Assembly (NCBI RefSeq): GCF_902388705.1
Contig: NZ_CABMQJ010000007.1
Coordinates: forward strand, 1-64,000
From: an uncultured Alistipes sp.
GTDB taxonomy: Bacteria; Bacteroidota; Bacteroidia; Bacteroidales; Rikenellaceae
Direction of reading: 5' to 3'
DNA length: 64,000 nt
In this document: in pieces, positions 10,938 to 19,791 of the stretch
Position numbering within the stretch: position 1 is the stretch's first letter
Layout of the letters: the number at the start of each line of letters is the position of its first letter
The notes under the pieces: model-generated
Databases searched by the model: none
The model's input: the letters and a program-made list of their open reading frames with translations, nothing else
What the model was told of the DNA's origin: nothing
Translations under genes and position numbers: made by a program

Positions 10938-10987
10938 CAAAGATACAAAATCAAATCACAAATTCATAACGAAGCCGAGCAAATATA
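10938..10987 (-). promoter_or_regulatory. Two candidate -7 boxes for the suf operon
   Basis: On the minus strand TATCTTTG occupies 10945-10938 and TATATTTG occupies 10987-10980; both match the Bacteroidota TAnnTTTG element. The nearer one would start transcription just before the chosen sufB start, the farther one about 50 bases upstream. No clear -33 TTG at the right spacing is seen for the nearer box. Confidence 0.5.
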
Positions 10988-11267
10988 GGTCCAGAGCCGC
11001 TCAAACGACAAAAAAGAGGCGCGAAGCACTCTTTCCCGTTTCCCGTCTACCGCCGACAAAGGGCCTCCGAAATATCCAGGGAAAGGACTGCACGTGAAAT
11101 GCCGACGCCCCGAGCCCGGTAAGCGACAGGTATTCCGTGAACTGCCGGCAGCCTGTCACCGGGCGTAAGCCCGGCCTGCAAAACGTCAAAACCCTGCACA
11201 ACGATAACAAAACCGGACCGCGGAACCGCGGAAGTTCGGATGAAAAAATAAATTTTGGCCGCATTTC
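10988..11267. other. Gene-free stretch between suf operon and tRNA-Ser
   Basis: No convincing gene on either strand; the open frames present lack family features and cross the tRNA. It holds a small GC-rich hairpin (CCGGGC-GTAA-GCCCGG near 11160) and otherwise nothing that can be named. Confidence 0.6.
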
Positions 11268-11298
11268 TTTGCAGTTCGCCAAAAAGATTCTATATTTG
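11268..11298 (+). promoter_or_regulatory. Bacteroidota-type promoter of the tRNA-Ser gene
   Basis: TTTG at 11268-11271, a 19-base spacer and TATATTTG at 11291-11298, an exact fit to the TTTG / TAnnTTTG consensus. Transcription should begin about 30 bases before the mature tRNA. This is the clearest full promoter in the window and supports the phylum assignment. Confidence 0.85.
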
Positions 11299-11338
11299 CG
11301 AACCTTTTTCAGGTTAAACACCCGAAACGAGGGTGACC

Positions 11339-11429
11339 GGAGAGTTGGGTGAGTGGCTGAAACCACCAGTTTGCTAAACTGACGTACGGGATTACTGTAC
11401 CGGGGGTTCGAATCCCCCACTCTCCGCCA
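11339..11429 (+). tRNA. tRNA-Ser (anticodon GCU)
   Basis: Acceptor arms GGAGAGT (11339-11345) and ACTCTCC (11419-11425) pair perfectly; the anticodon loop in CAGTTTGCTAAACTG reads GCT; a long variable arm (class II) follows, then the T arm GGGGGTTCGAATCCCCC. The CCA end is encoded at 11427-11429 after discriminator G. Decodes AGC/AGU. Confidence 0.96.
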
Positions 11430-11436
11430 GGGGGTA

Positions 11437-11451
11437 ATGTTACAGATTAGG
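11437..11451 (+). repeat. Direct repeat copy 1 (IS left-end-like sequence)
   Basis: ATGTTACAGATTAGG here recurs exactly at 11594-11608, and the match continues imperfectly (about 21 of 25 bases). It begins eight bases after the tRNA CCA within GGTAATGTTAC, which resembles the terminal GGTGATGCTGC of IS1. Probably a left end left by an earlier insertion. Confidence 0.55.
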
Positions 11452-11505
11452 AGGTGAACAGTTAACTAACTGTAAATCATTCCAAGAACCTAAAAAAATT
11501 AGAGT

Positions 11506-11545
11506 AATAAAGACGATCTTTGGGTCGTCTTTATTATTTTTTATG
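11506..11545 (+). terminator. Rho-independent terminator downstream of tRNA-Ser
   Basis: AATAAAGACGA at 11506-11516 pairs with TCGTCTTTATT at 11525-11535, extended by two inner pairs around a TTTG loop, followed by ATTTTTT. Confidence 0.85.
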
Positions 11546-11593
11546 TCCTGAAAATCGAGATAAATAAGTCGAAGGTCCCGAAAATTGACCTTC

Positions 11594-11608
11594 ATGTTAC
11601 AGATTAGG
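11594..11608 (+). repeat. Direct repeat copy 2 (IS left end)
   Basis: Second exact copy of ATGTTACAGATTAGG, directly before the transposase remnant, hence the more likely genuine left end of this element. Confidence 0.55.
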
Positions 11609-11619
11609 GGATAAACAAA

Positions 11620-12339
11620 ATGAAATGCAGATTTTGTGGCGAAGAATGTATTAAAGACGGACGCCAAGCAAACGGGAAGCAACGATATAAATGTAGCCAT
11701 TGCCACAAAAGACAACAGGAACATTATTCTTATAACGCATATTCTCTCAATTTAACACAGATATAACAACCTTAACAAAAGAAGGCCTAGGAATAAGAAG
11801 TACCGCTCGGATTCTTCAGATATCTCCGACAACGCTTTTACACTGCATCATCTTAATTGCCAAGTCTATTACACGTCCTCCAATTGTCAAACACCGGATT
11901 TACGAAGTGGATGAAATCAAGAGTTTCGTCCGTCGAAAATCGGAGTTCGTGTGGATTGCATATGCCCTCACCGAAAATCGAAGGAAGTAGTCAGCTACAA
12001 TATCGGCCCCAGAACAAATTCTACATTGGACGTAGTCTTAGAAACGCCAAAACTATCTGAAAATAAGCGGATATATACAGACCGATTACGAAATCATCGT
12101 TCGTTGATCGACCGGAAAATACATCGGACATCATTATACGGAACGAACCTCATAGAGAGAAACAATTTGACATTGCGCACACACTTGAAACGACTTACCA
12201 GACGCACAATTTGTTATAGTCGAAGTATGGCAATCTTATCCGCCATTTTAAAAATCTATTTCTGGGGATTAATGATTATATCAATCGGGAAATTCTATTG
12301 ACAAGCGTTAAAAATGGTAAACGCTTGTTTAGACTTTAA
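11620..12339 (+). pseudogene. IS1-family transposase, broken by three frameshifts
   Basis: Four consecutive reading frames together give one IS1-type transposase of about 240 residues. Part 1 (11620-11766) is the zinc-finger start MKCRFCGEECIKDGRQANGK; part 2 (from about 11754) reads TTLTKEGLGIRSTARILQIS and IYEVDEIKSFVRRKSEFVWI; part 3 (about 11975-12265) reads VVSYNIGPRTNSTLDVVLET, IYTDRLRNHRSLI and HLKRLTRRTICYSRSMAILS; part 4 ends INREILLTSVKNGKRLFRL and a stop at 12337-12339. DDE-type acidic residues are visible (EVDE, YTD, IERN). Each frame step is compatible with a one-base deletion. IS1 elements can use programmed frameshifting once, but not three times, so the gene is dead. Confidence 0.85.
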
Positions 12340-12671
12340 CCCGCGTTGGCTACTAACCGGAAAGGGTAATATGATCAATACAGAGCCGGGGTAAGCGTTG
12401 CCGGGCAGTTCCTTTACGAACAGTTCAGACACTGGATTTGCAGAATGGGGCTCTTTATGAACTCGACATTGCGGCGGGGCAGTGTACATACGAAGTAATT
12501 CTACGTAACCACTCCTGCAAAGCGGTAATATTCATATCAATGATATGCGGTATTATTTGCACTCACAGGCCGACGCGAACGCAAACACGCAAAAACACAT
12601 GGCATCCGCCCTACATCGTAAGACATGGATGCAGAGTGAAAAATGCAACCTGAATTTATGATCCGGGCGCA
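12340..12671. other. AT-rich stretch without a gene
   Basis: Between the IS remnant and the hydrolase stop codon. No family-like frame, RNA fold or intact inverted repeat was recognised. Probably decayed element sequence. Confidence 0.5.
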
Positions 12672-14147
12672 CTATTCCCCGACATACATATCGAAAATAC
12701 CGTGGCGGTCGAATTCAAGCCAGTATTGCAAGGCCAATCCCCGGACATACAGCCAATAAGGTTCGGTCAGGTTACCGTAAAGTTCAATTCCCTTTTCTAC
12801 GTCCCGACGGATGCGTCGGGCATATTCAGGCTTCAAAGCCAGCCGGATCGTTTTTCCCTTGAAACTGAATCGGGCTTCGGGACGCGGCGGATCGTTTTCC
12901 GCCACGGAGATCAGTCCGTGCCCGACGGATGCTCCGGTTCCGACCTGTAAGCCGTCGTTCATACAGCTTATGGGCGGATTATGCCCAGCATAGGTCGTCA
13001 CCTCGATATCATCCACTCCGATATTGAAGTATTCACGCGCCCGGATTCCCATCTTGACTCCGATGGTGGCGTAGATACCCAGATGGCCATGCAGTTCGTT
13101 GGTCAGCACGCCTGCACGCCACTCACTCGGCCCATACCGGGCAATCGTCTCGTCGACCATCGGCACGACATCTGCGGCATAGAGCTCGTGCTGAACAGGG
13201 AATCCGTAGAACACGCGGCTCTCACTGTCGGGTTTACCCCGGAGAATACGAAGTATCTCCTCCGGAATCTGCGCAGCAGCAACCTGATCCGACAGGCTGC
13301 AAACCTCGACGGTTTCGTTTATTTTCCGGGTAGCGAACAATCCCGGAGCGAACAGCCGGACCGCGGCCAAATCGTCCCATGCCTGCAAATGCCCCGCATC
13401 AACCAGCTTCGCCAGCGGAGCGGCACGGTGCGTATCGGCGATCTTCCGGGCGTAAACGGTCGGAACGGCGGCCACCGAATCGAGCAGGGCGGGAGTGACG
13501 ACAACCGGACAATCCGGGTTGGCCGAAACGACCGTCACGGGAATCCCGCTTGCCAGCACGCGGCTGGCAGCTTCTCGGTCTGTCTCGTAATTAGCCCCAG
13601 CCAGAGGTTCCACCCGGGTGTTGTACCAAACCACCCGTTCGATGCGGCCACCGAGGGCGGGATTCGCCTGCAATACATCGGATAGGTTCGTCAGAGCACC
13701 CAGTGCGATAAAAAAGACTTTTTCCTCTTCGTTTTCGAGCGTTTCCCCGATCAGCGTCTGCGCCAAAGGGAGGGCGGCAGAACCGGACGAGGGAGCGCCC
13801 CACTCTACATGCAGGGAATGCGTCCGCCACACCGGAGCCGGCGCGTTCACGGCTCTGCCCGCTCCGACCGGGACGCCTTCGTGGTAGAAGGAGTCGAGCA
13901 ATGCCCGCACGCGGACGGCGGCGCTGTCGGGGAGCAACGCCCCTTCCGAAGTCGTGATGGCGAGTACTTCGACCTCCCGGTTTCCCAGCAGCATACAGAG
14001 CGTGCGCAGGTCGTCCGCAGCCCCGTCGGTGTCAATGATCGCATGAAAGCGCGCCTTGCCCGAATGCGCATGGCCTTCCGGGATCAGGTAAATTAAACAT
14101 ACGATGGTAAATATAGTTCGTAAAAGCGTGTGTAAATGAATTGTCAT
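12672..14147 (-). CDS. Secreted nucleoside hydrolase-like / FmdE-domain fusion protein
   Basis: About 491 residues. Start taken at the ATG 14145-14147 because GGAAG stands just upstream and it gives a good signal peptide (TLLRTIFTIVCLIYLIPEGHAHS); an alternative ATG at 14160-14162 overlaps the receptor stop as TAATG but adds acidic residues to the signal. Residues about 35-330 resemble inosine-uridine nucleoside hydrolases: IIDTDGAADD is the calcium-binding DTDxxxDD motif and GALTNLSDV a further family motif. The C-terminal 160 residues resemble FmdE (HGHLGIYATIGVKMGIRA; CMNDGLQVGTGASVGHGL), a metal-binding fold with conserved His and Cys. Translationally close to the TonB receptor, so probably works on what that receptor imports. 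Substrate unknown. Confidence 0.8.
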   Translation of the reverse strand: MTIHLHTLLRTIFTIVCLIYLIPEGHAHSGKARFHAIIDTDGAADDLRTLCMLLGNREVEVLAITTSEGALLPDSAAVRVRALLDSFYHEGVPVGAGRAVNAPAPVWRTHSLHVEWGAPSSGSAALPLAQTLIGETLENEEEKVFFIALGALTNLSDVLQANPALGGRIERVVWYNTRVEPLAGANYETDREAASRVLASGIPVTVVSANPDCPVVVTPALLDSVAAVPTVYARKIADTHRAAPLAKLVDAGHLQAWDDLAAVRLFAPGLFATRKINETVEVCSLSDQVAAAQIPEEILRILRGKPDSESRVFYGFPVQHELYAADVVPMVDETIARYGPSEWRAGVLTNELHGHLGIYATIGVKMGIRAREYFNIGVDDIEVTTYAGHNPPISCMNDGLQVGTGASVGHGLISVAENDPPRPEARFSFKGKTIRLALKPEYARRIRRDVEKGIELYGNLTEPYWLYVRGLALQYWLEFDRHGIFDMYVGE

Positions 14148-14161
14148 ATCTTCCGATTCCA

Positions 14162-16051
14162 TTAAAAGGTTACGTTTACGCCGCCCAGTGCCGTGGCTTT
14201 CGGCATCGGGAAGCCCGTATTGATTTCATAACGCTGCGCCAGCAGGTTCTCGCCGCGGACGAACAGATCGAGCCAGCGGGTTACGCGGAAGGTCACGTTG
14301 GCGTTCCACAGCACGAAGTTGTCGGTCAGCTCTTTGGGTTTGACCTGCGTATAAAGCCCGTGCACATACTGAATGCCTGTCGAGGCGTTCCACCGCCCCC
14401 GCGTGAAGGCGCCGCCGACGTAGAGTTTGTGCTCGGGAGCAGCGACGACCGGATAAGCCATATGCAGATAGCTGTAATTGGCGGACACCGACCACGCGGC
14501 ACAGATCCGCCAGGCGATGTCGCCTTCCGCACCCCAGTTCTCGATGCGGCCCGTATTGATGTTCATCGGCCGGCCGTTGACCGGGAGGGTCTGAATCATG
14601 TCGTCGCCGTCGGTGTAGAAGACGTTGACTCCGTAGGAAAGGGCACCGCCGAGGAGCCGCTGGGTGAACGAAAGTTCGTAGTTCATCAGTTTCTCGGGTT
14701 TCAGATCCGGATTCTGCGGCGGAAACATATACATTTCGCGGATGGTCGGAAAGCGGAATCCCTTGCTGACCATTGCCTTGAGCTGGGCGTTGCGGGGCAG
14801 CAGGAACGACAGGCCGCCCTGCGGAATCCACTCTGTTCCGGCGTGCGAATGGTGGTCGAGACGCAGCCCGGCATCGAGCGTCAGCCAGTGTGTCAGGCTC
14901 TGGCGGAAATCGATGTATCCGGCCACTTCGTCCATCGTCTTGTCGGCCGTGGTCTTATCCGGATCGCCGTTGAGATAGCGGTTCCAGGCCTTGCCTCCGA
15001 AGTGCTGGTAGTCGACGCCCATGGTCAGGCGGTTGCCCGTGAAGAGCGACGCGCTCTGATACCACGATACACCCAGCATCCTGTCGCGGGAATTGAAGCG
15101 GTAATCGAGCGGTTCGGCACCGGGCGAATAGCCATCGTTGATCTTGTGGCGGCCCCAGTTGTAGAAAAAGCTCAAGGCTCCGGAGGTCTTTCCGTAGTCG
15201 TTGCGCAGCGCGAACGAAGTCATGCCGCGGGTGATGTGCTGTTTGTTGTCGAGAATGGGCGCCGACACGGCTCCCGGGTTCTGAGCGTTGAAATGCGTGA
15301 GGTTCACGTCGGCGTAGACGTCCCACTCCTTCGTAATCTGGTAGCCCAGTTTGGCATAGCCTCCATACTGCTCGAATCCCATATCCTTACGGTGTCCGTC
15401 GGTGCGGTTGTACGATCCGGTGACCGTGCTGGTGAAACGCCCGTATTTCAGCTGGTTCGTGGCTTCGGTCTCCAACGTGTTGTAGGAGCCGTAACCGGCG
15501 TGGACATTGGTTTTCACGCCGTCTTCGACCATTTTTCGCGTCACGATATTGATTACGCCGCCCATGGCGTTCGAACCGTACAACACCGAAGCAGGGCCGC
15601 GCACGACTTCGACCCGGTCGGCCAGCATCGACTGGTAGGCATCGGCAATGGGATGCCCCATCAACCCCATGTACTGGGGATGGCCGTCGATCAGCACCAG
15701 CAGACCCGTCGTGGGACCTCCGCCGACACCGCGCAGCGTCATCTGTCCGGCCGCGCCGCCTGAAACGCCGTAGCCCATGATGCCGCGTCCCGTAACGAAC
15801 AGGCCCGGAATCTGCTCGGTCAGCGTCGGCAACAACGATGGGTGAAACCCGTTCTCGATCTTCTTACGGTCGACGACGGAGATGGTCATCGGCAAATGCC
15901 GGATGTCGGTTTCATGCCGGGTTCCCGTAACCACGATCTCTCCGATGGGATAGGTTTTCTCTTTACGCATGCTGTCGGCGATCTCGGACCGCACAGCACA
16001 CACGGGGGCGATGCTGCCGCATAGCAGCAGGGCAAACAATCTAAACTTCAT
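14162..16051 (-). CDS. TonB-dependent outer membrane receptor (BtuB/siderophore type)
   Basis: 629 residues, size of a vitamin/siderophore receptor and not of the larger SusC class. Signal peptide, then TonB box-like start GEIVVTGTR, plug domain with QMTLRGVGGGPTTGLLVLID and DRVEVVRGPASVLYGSNAMG, and a 22-strand barrel ending in a terminal aromatic residue (GGVNVTF). It overlaps the hydrolase-FmdE gene. Ligand is not readable; the neighbours (FmdE domain, nickel/cobalt importer, urease) make a chelated metal or metal cofactor a reasonable guess, no more. No SusD partner is present. Confidence 0.92.
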   Translation of the reverse strand: MKFRLFALLLCGSIAPVCAVRSEIADSMRKEKTYPIGEIVVTGTRHETDIRHLPMTISVVDRKKIENGFHPSLLPTLTEQIPGLFVTGRGIMGYGVSGGAAGQMTLRGVGGGPTTGLLVLIDGHPQYMGLMGHPIADAYQSMLADRVEVVRGPASVLYGSNAMGGVINIVTRKMVEDGVKTNVHAGYGSYNTLETEATNQLKYGRFTSTVTGSYNRTDGHRKDMGFEQYGGYAKLGYQITKEWDVYADVNLTHFNAQNPGAVSAPILDNKQHITRGMTSFALRNDYGKTSGALSFFYNWGRHKINDGYSPGAEPLDYRFNSRDRMLGVSWYQSASLFTGNRLTMGVDYQHFGGKAWNRYLNGDPDKTTADKTMDEVAGYIDFRQSLTHWLTLDAGLRLDHHSHAGTEWIPQGGLSFLLPRNAQLKAMVSKGFRFPTIREMYMFPPQNPDLKPEKLMNYELSFTQRLLGGALSYGVNVFYTDGDDMIQTLPVNGRPMNINTGRIENWGAEGDIAWRICAAWSVSANYSYLHMAYPVVAAPEHKLYVGGAFTRGRWNASTGIQYVHGLYTQVKPKELTDNFVLWNANVTFRVTRWLDLFVRGENLLAQRYEINTGFPMPKATALGGVNVTF

Positions 16052-16255
16052 TTTCTTGCATTATGTTTTACTCGGATACTTATTCCATCTCTTTGCAACG
16101 CATATGTGGCGACATGATTTTGTCCCTCCCCAATTCTTGTTCCAAATCCGCCGCCAGAGCAAAGGAAAGTGTAAATTCCGGATACGAGCCTGGAACAGAC
16201 GGTCGTCTTCCTGTTTCGGCGCGTTTCTTGTTCTGAACCGGACAAAGCGCTCATT

Positions 16256-18220
16256 ATGGAAAACACCCGGCAACCGATCCCACTTAGGATCCGGCAGTAC
16301 CTGCGCGATGCCGTCGGACGCATGCACCCTTCCGTCTCGTTCGTCTCCTGCATCGGCGTCCTGCTGGCTTATCTGACAGGCGTCTACATAACAGGATCGC
16401 TGCACGAGGCATCGCGCTGGATGGGGGCCATGCTGGCCTGTACGTCACTGGTAGTCGTTCTGCAATCGCACAGTTACAAGGAGTCGCTGCGTGCCGGATG
16501 GACCAGGGTGCTGGGGACTTTCCTCGGGGCGCTTATTGCCTACATATACCTCGAGAACTGGCCCTTTTCGATCGTAGGAATGCTCGCCTCGGTCTTCGTG
16601 CTGGAGATGCTCTGCATGCTGGTCGGAATCTATCAGAACAACCGCATCGCCACCATCACGCTGCTCATCATCCTGCTCGTCTCGCAGATGACGCCCCACG
16701 TCTCGCCGGCCGTAAACTGCCTGCTACGATTTACCGAATCGGTCGTCGGCGTCGGGGTGGGCGTTGCACTGTTGTGGGTACTCGAACGGTGGAAACGATG
16801 GCTCGAACCGCCCCAAAATACGAACATACATTCCGATAAAAACATGAATATGGACACGATGCCCTTGCGCTGGGGCCATTTCAGAGTGCTTATCGTCGCT
16901 TCGCTCGGACAGATAACCGGAGCGGGTCTGGCGACGTTGGTCGGCGTCATCCTGCCGATGATCCAGATTTTCCGACATCCCGAACTTACGTCTCTTCAGC
17001 AGGGACTTGTGGCTGCGACCAGCCTCGTCGGAATCATGGTCGGTTCGGTGCTGTTCGGACAATGGAGCGATAAAAAGGGGTACCTGTTCTTCTTTCGTTT
17101 CTGCCCTGCACTCATTCTCGCGGCCTCACTGTTTGCCTTTTTTACAGCCAATCTCTTCGGCCTGGTCGCAGGGCTGTTTTTTATGGGACTGGGTATCGGC
17201 GGCGGTTACAGCCTCGATTCGGACTATATTTCCGAGATCATGCCCCGGCGGTGGAAACTGCTGATGGTAGGCGTGGCGAAAGCCGCTTCGTCGTTGGGCA
17301 GCATCGCGGCAGCGGGCATCTGTTTCTTCCTGCTCCGGGAGTGGAACGATCCGCATCTCTGGAATCGTCTGCTGCTGCTTATCGCAGTCATGGCGGTCAT
17401 CATGCTGCTCTGCCGCATCCGCTTCGAACAAAGTCCCGGATGGCTCATCGCCCACGGCCGCATACCTGAAGCCGAGAAGGCGGTGCGTTATTTTCTGGGG
17501 CCGGACGTGGAGATCGGCGAAATCCGCAATCGGCCGAAGAAAACGGAAATGCCGAAAGTCGCATGGAGCGACCTTTTTAAATCAGGTCAGGTAAAGAAAG
17601 TGGTGTTCAGCGGCATCCCCTGGGCCTGTGAGGGATTGGGTGTTTACGGCATCGGGGTATTCCTGCCCGTGCTGGTCATGGCGCTGGGACTGGAAACGGG
17701 TTCCGAATCGGCCTTTTCCAGAATCACCGATTCGGTACTGCTGACCACCTGGATCAACCTTTTCATCCTGCCGGGATTCGTCCTGGGCCTGTTGCTCGTC
17801 AACCGTTGGTACCATGTGCGGACCCAGACCTGGGGCTTTATTCTCTGCGCAGCGGGCATGGGCATCCTGCTGGCGGCCTACCAGCTCCATTGGCCGGTCT
17901 GGATTGCTGTGGCCGGGTTCATGCTATTCGAGTTGTTTCTCAATGCCGGCCCCCACCTGATGACTTTCATCATCCCGCCTCAAATTTATTCCGTCGCCGA
18001 ACGCGGTTCGGGAGCGGGATTGGCCGCAGCTTTCGGCAAACTGGGAGCCGTCGTGGGCGTCGTCTTCATTCCGGTGCTGCTCAAATGGGGCGGAGCTTCG
18101 CTGGTGCTTTGGGTGACAATCGGCGTACTGCTCGCCGGAGCCCTGGTTACGGCTGTTGTCGGCCGGGAGGTGCTTCCCGACCAAGGCCGGTCGGTACGTC
18201 CGGAAATCCGGCGCGACTGA
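16256..18220 (+). CDS. Fusion of a FUSC-like membrane domain with an MFS transporter
   Basis: 654 residues in one uninterrupted frame. Residues 1 to about 180 form six hydrophobic segments with the FUSC/aromatic-acid-exporter pattern (RWMGAMLACTSLVVVLQSHS; GWTRVLGTFLGALIAYIYLE). A polar linker (RWKRWLEPPQNTNIHSDKN) leads into a 12-helix MFS domain from about 205: QITGAGLATLVGVILP, motif A GQWSDKKG, and SEIMPRRWKLLMVG as in sugar/aromatic-acid MFS carriers. Predicted inner membrane; cargo unknown. Divergent from the TonB receptor across 204 bases and convergent with cbiO, stop codons three bases apart. Confidence 0.85.
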   Translation: MENTRQPIPLRIRQYLRDAVGRMHPSVSFVSCIGVLLAYLTGVYITGSLHEASRWMGAMLACTSLVVVLQSHSYKESLRAGWTRVLGTFLGALIAYIYLENWPFSIVGMLASVFVLEMLCMLVGIYQNNRIATITLLIILLVSQMTPHVSPAVNCLLRFTESVVGVGVGVALLWVLERWKRWLEPPQNTNIHSDKNMNMDTMPLRWGHFRVLIVASLGQITGAGLATLVGVILPMIQIFRHPELTSLQQGLVAATSLVGIMVGSVLFGQWSDKKGYLFFFRFCPALILAASLFAFFTANLFGLVAGLFFMGLGIGGGYSLDSDYISEIMPRRWKLLMVGVAKAASSLGSIAAAGICFFLLREWNDPHLWNRLLLLIAVMAVIMLLCRIRFEQSPGWLIAHGRIPEAEKAVRYFLGPDVEIGEIRNRPKKTEMPKVAWSDLFKSGQVKKVVFSGIPWACEGLGVYGIGVFLPVLVMALGLETGSESAFSRITDSVLLTTWINLFILPGFVLGLLLVNRWYHVRTQTWGFILCAAGMGILLAAYQLHWPVWIAVAGFMLFELFLNAGPHLMTFIIPPQIYSVAERGSGAGLAAAFGKLGAVVGVVFIPVLLKWGGASLVLWVTIGVLLAGALVTAVVGREVLPDQGRSVRPEIRRD

Positions 18221-18223
18221 CCG

Positions 18224-18985
18224 TCAGAGAGCATATTCCTTCTTCAGCGCACGTTTCATCCGCAGTTCGCAAGGTTGTTCCAGTCCGCAGTCTTCCAGCA
18301 GAGCCAGATCGGCAAATACATGCCGTGTGTTACCGTCGGCTACGATCCGCCCCTCTTTCATCACAATGGTGCGGTCGCAAAGGTCGAGCACCATCTCCAT
18401 GTCGTGCGTAGCGATTAGCGTCGTATGGCTGAAACGGCGGATCAGGTCGATGATCTGCCGCCGGGCGCGGGGGTCGAGATTCGAAGTAGGCTCGTCCATG
18501 ACGAGTACCGACGGCTCCATCGAAAGTACCGTGGCGATTGCAACGCGCTTCTTCTGGCCGCCCGAAAGCTGGAAAGGAGACGACTTGCGCAGATGCAGCG
18601 CACCGACGGCATCAAGCGCCTCCGTGACACGGCGTTCGATCTCTTCGGATTCGAGTCGCATGTTCGAGGGGCCGAAGGCCACGTCTTCTTCGACAGTGGG
18701 CATGAAGAGCTGATTGTCCGAATCCTGAAACACCAGTCCCACCGACTGTCGCACCAGCGGCAGCGTCCTGCGCGTGAGCTTGATCCCACCCATGACCACC
18801 ACCCCCTGCGAGGGCGTCAGCAATCCGTTGGTGTGCAGCAACAGGGTCGATTTCCCGGCTCCGTTCGCCCCCACCAAGGCGACCTTCTCCCCGTGCGTGA
18901 TGCAGAACGAGACGCCGCAGAGCGCTTCATAACCGTTGGGATAACGGTAATGCACATCGTCGAATTGGAGGTAATGGTGACTCAT
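18224..18985 (-). CDS. cbiO: Energy-coupling ATPase of nickel/cobalt importer (CbiO/NikO)
   Basis: Start set at the ATG 18983-18985 (MSHHYLQFDDVHYRYPNGYE), which overlaps the cbiQ stop as ATGA; the longer frame upstream is out-of-frame cbiQ sequence. About 253 residues with Walker A GANGAGKST, Q-loop VFQDSDNQLFMPTV, signature LSGGQKKRVAIA and Walker B LVMDEPTSNLDP. Drives ECF-type uptake together with CbiQ and CbiMN. Last gene of the urease operon; given the neighbours nickel is the likely ion. Confidence 0.93.
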   Translation of the reverse strand: MSHHYLQFDDVHYRYPNGYEALCGVSFCITHGEKVALVGANGAGKSTLLLHTNGLLTPSQGVVVMGGIKLTRRTLPLVRQSVGLVFQDSDNQLFMPTVEEDVAFGPSNMRLESEEIERRVTEALDAVGALHLRKSSPFQLSGGQKKRVAIATVLSMEPSVLVMDEPTSNLDPRARRQIIDLIRRFSHTTLIATHDMEMVLDLCDRTIVMKEGRIVADGNTRHVFADLALLEDCGLEQPCELRMKRALKKEYAL

Positions 18986-19791
18986 GACAGTAGCGTTGAA
19001 AGGGTCTCGACCGGATGGAACAGGCGCAGCAGAACGAGTGCCGCACACCATACGACAAGAAAAACCGTATCGCGCATTTTCCATACCGGATGTTCGGAAA
19101 CATCCGCCGGAATCCGTCCCGTAAACCCACGTGCAAGCATGGCCCGGCTGATCAGCTCGGCCCGGTCGAAGGTGCGGATCAACAGTTGTCCGACGAGCGT
19201 TCCCCAGACTTTCAGCGGATAGGATCTGCGTCCGAAACTCCGCGCGTCGCGGGCCTGTTGCATGGCCATAGCCTCTTCGATCAACACATACAGGTAACGG
19301 TAAACGAAAAGCAACTGCGTAGTGAAAACGGCCGGTACGCCAAGCCGTTGCATACTCCGGCAAAGGCGGTAGTATCCGGTGCTGCCGATCAGGACGAGCA
19401 GTGCCTGTACCGACAACAGGCCGCGCAGGGTGATCGAGAGGAACGAGACCCAGCCTGCGGTGACGACCAGCGTGCCAATCCGGAAAACCGGTTCACGGTC
19501 GTACAGGAGGTTGAAGACACCGATAAAGGCGACGAACGGCAGGACGATGAGCGACCGCCGGAATACCGTTCCGTAACTTATATTGCCCATCGCACAGGTA
19601 ATGATCGGAAAAACAAAAAACAACAACAGGTTCGGGAGCCGGACGAGCGGCACGGAGAGCATCGTTAAGAGGAAAACCAGCGTAACGAGCAGTTTGGCCC
19701 GTGTATCCGTACGATGGAGCGGACTCTGCATTCGCGCAGTCCGCTCCATCGCATCCAATGCACAAAGTACGTGCTGCAGCCTGTTTTTCAT
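18982..19791 (-). CDS. cbiQ: Transmembrane T component of nickel/cobalt importer (CbiQ/NikQ)
   Basis: 269 residues with about five membrane segments and the two cytoplasmic coupling motifs of ECF T components, ARDARSFG and ARGFTGR, which bind the ATPase. Overlaps cbiM at its start and cbiO at its end by four bases each (ATGA), so the three parts are made in step. Confidence 0.92.
   Translation of the reverse strand: MKNRLQHVLCALDAMERTARMQSPLHRTDTRAKLLVTLVFLLTMLSVPLVRLPNLLLFFVFPIITCAMGNISYGTVFRRSLIVLPFVAFIGVFNLLYDREPVFRIGTLVVTAGWVSFLSITLRGLLSVQALLVLIGSTGYYRLCRSMQRLGVPAVFTTQLLFVYRYLYVLIEEAMAMQQARDARSFGRRSYPLKVWGTLVGQLLIRTFDRAELISRAMLARGFTGRIPADVSEHPVWKMRDTVFLVVWCAALVLLRLFHPVETLSTLLS

Larger units (their letters stand above)
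11594..12339 (+). mobile_element. Remnant of an IS1-family insertion sequence
   Basis: A left-end-like sequence at 11594-11608 is followed 11 bases later by a degenerate transposase. No matching right inverted repeat could be found after 12339, so the element is truncated or its end has decayed. The AT-rich composition contrasts with flanking genes, as expected of an acquired element. Confidence 0.7.

Noticed and set aside
11001..11420. Minus-strand open frame covering the tRNA-Ser gene
   Set aside because: Overlaps a clear tRNA and promoter; composition not protein-like.
16052..16255. Possible cobalamin or nickel riboswitch upstream of the TonB receptor
   Set aside because: Looked for the B12-box and the known conserved core segments on the minus strand; only fragments resembling them appear, in the wrong order.
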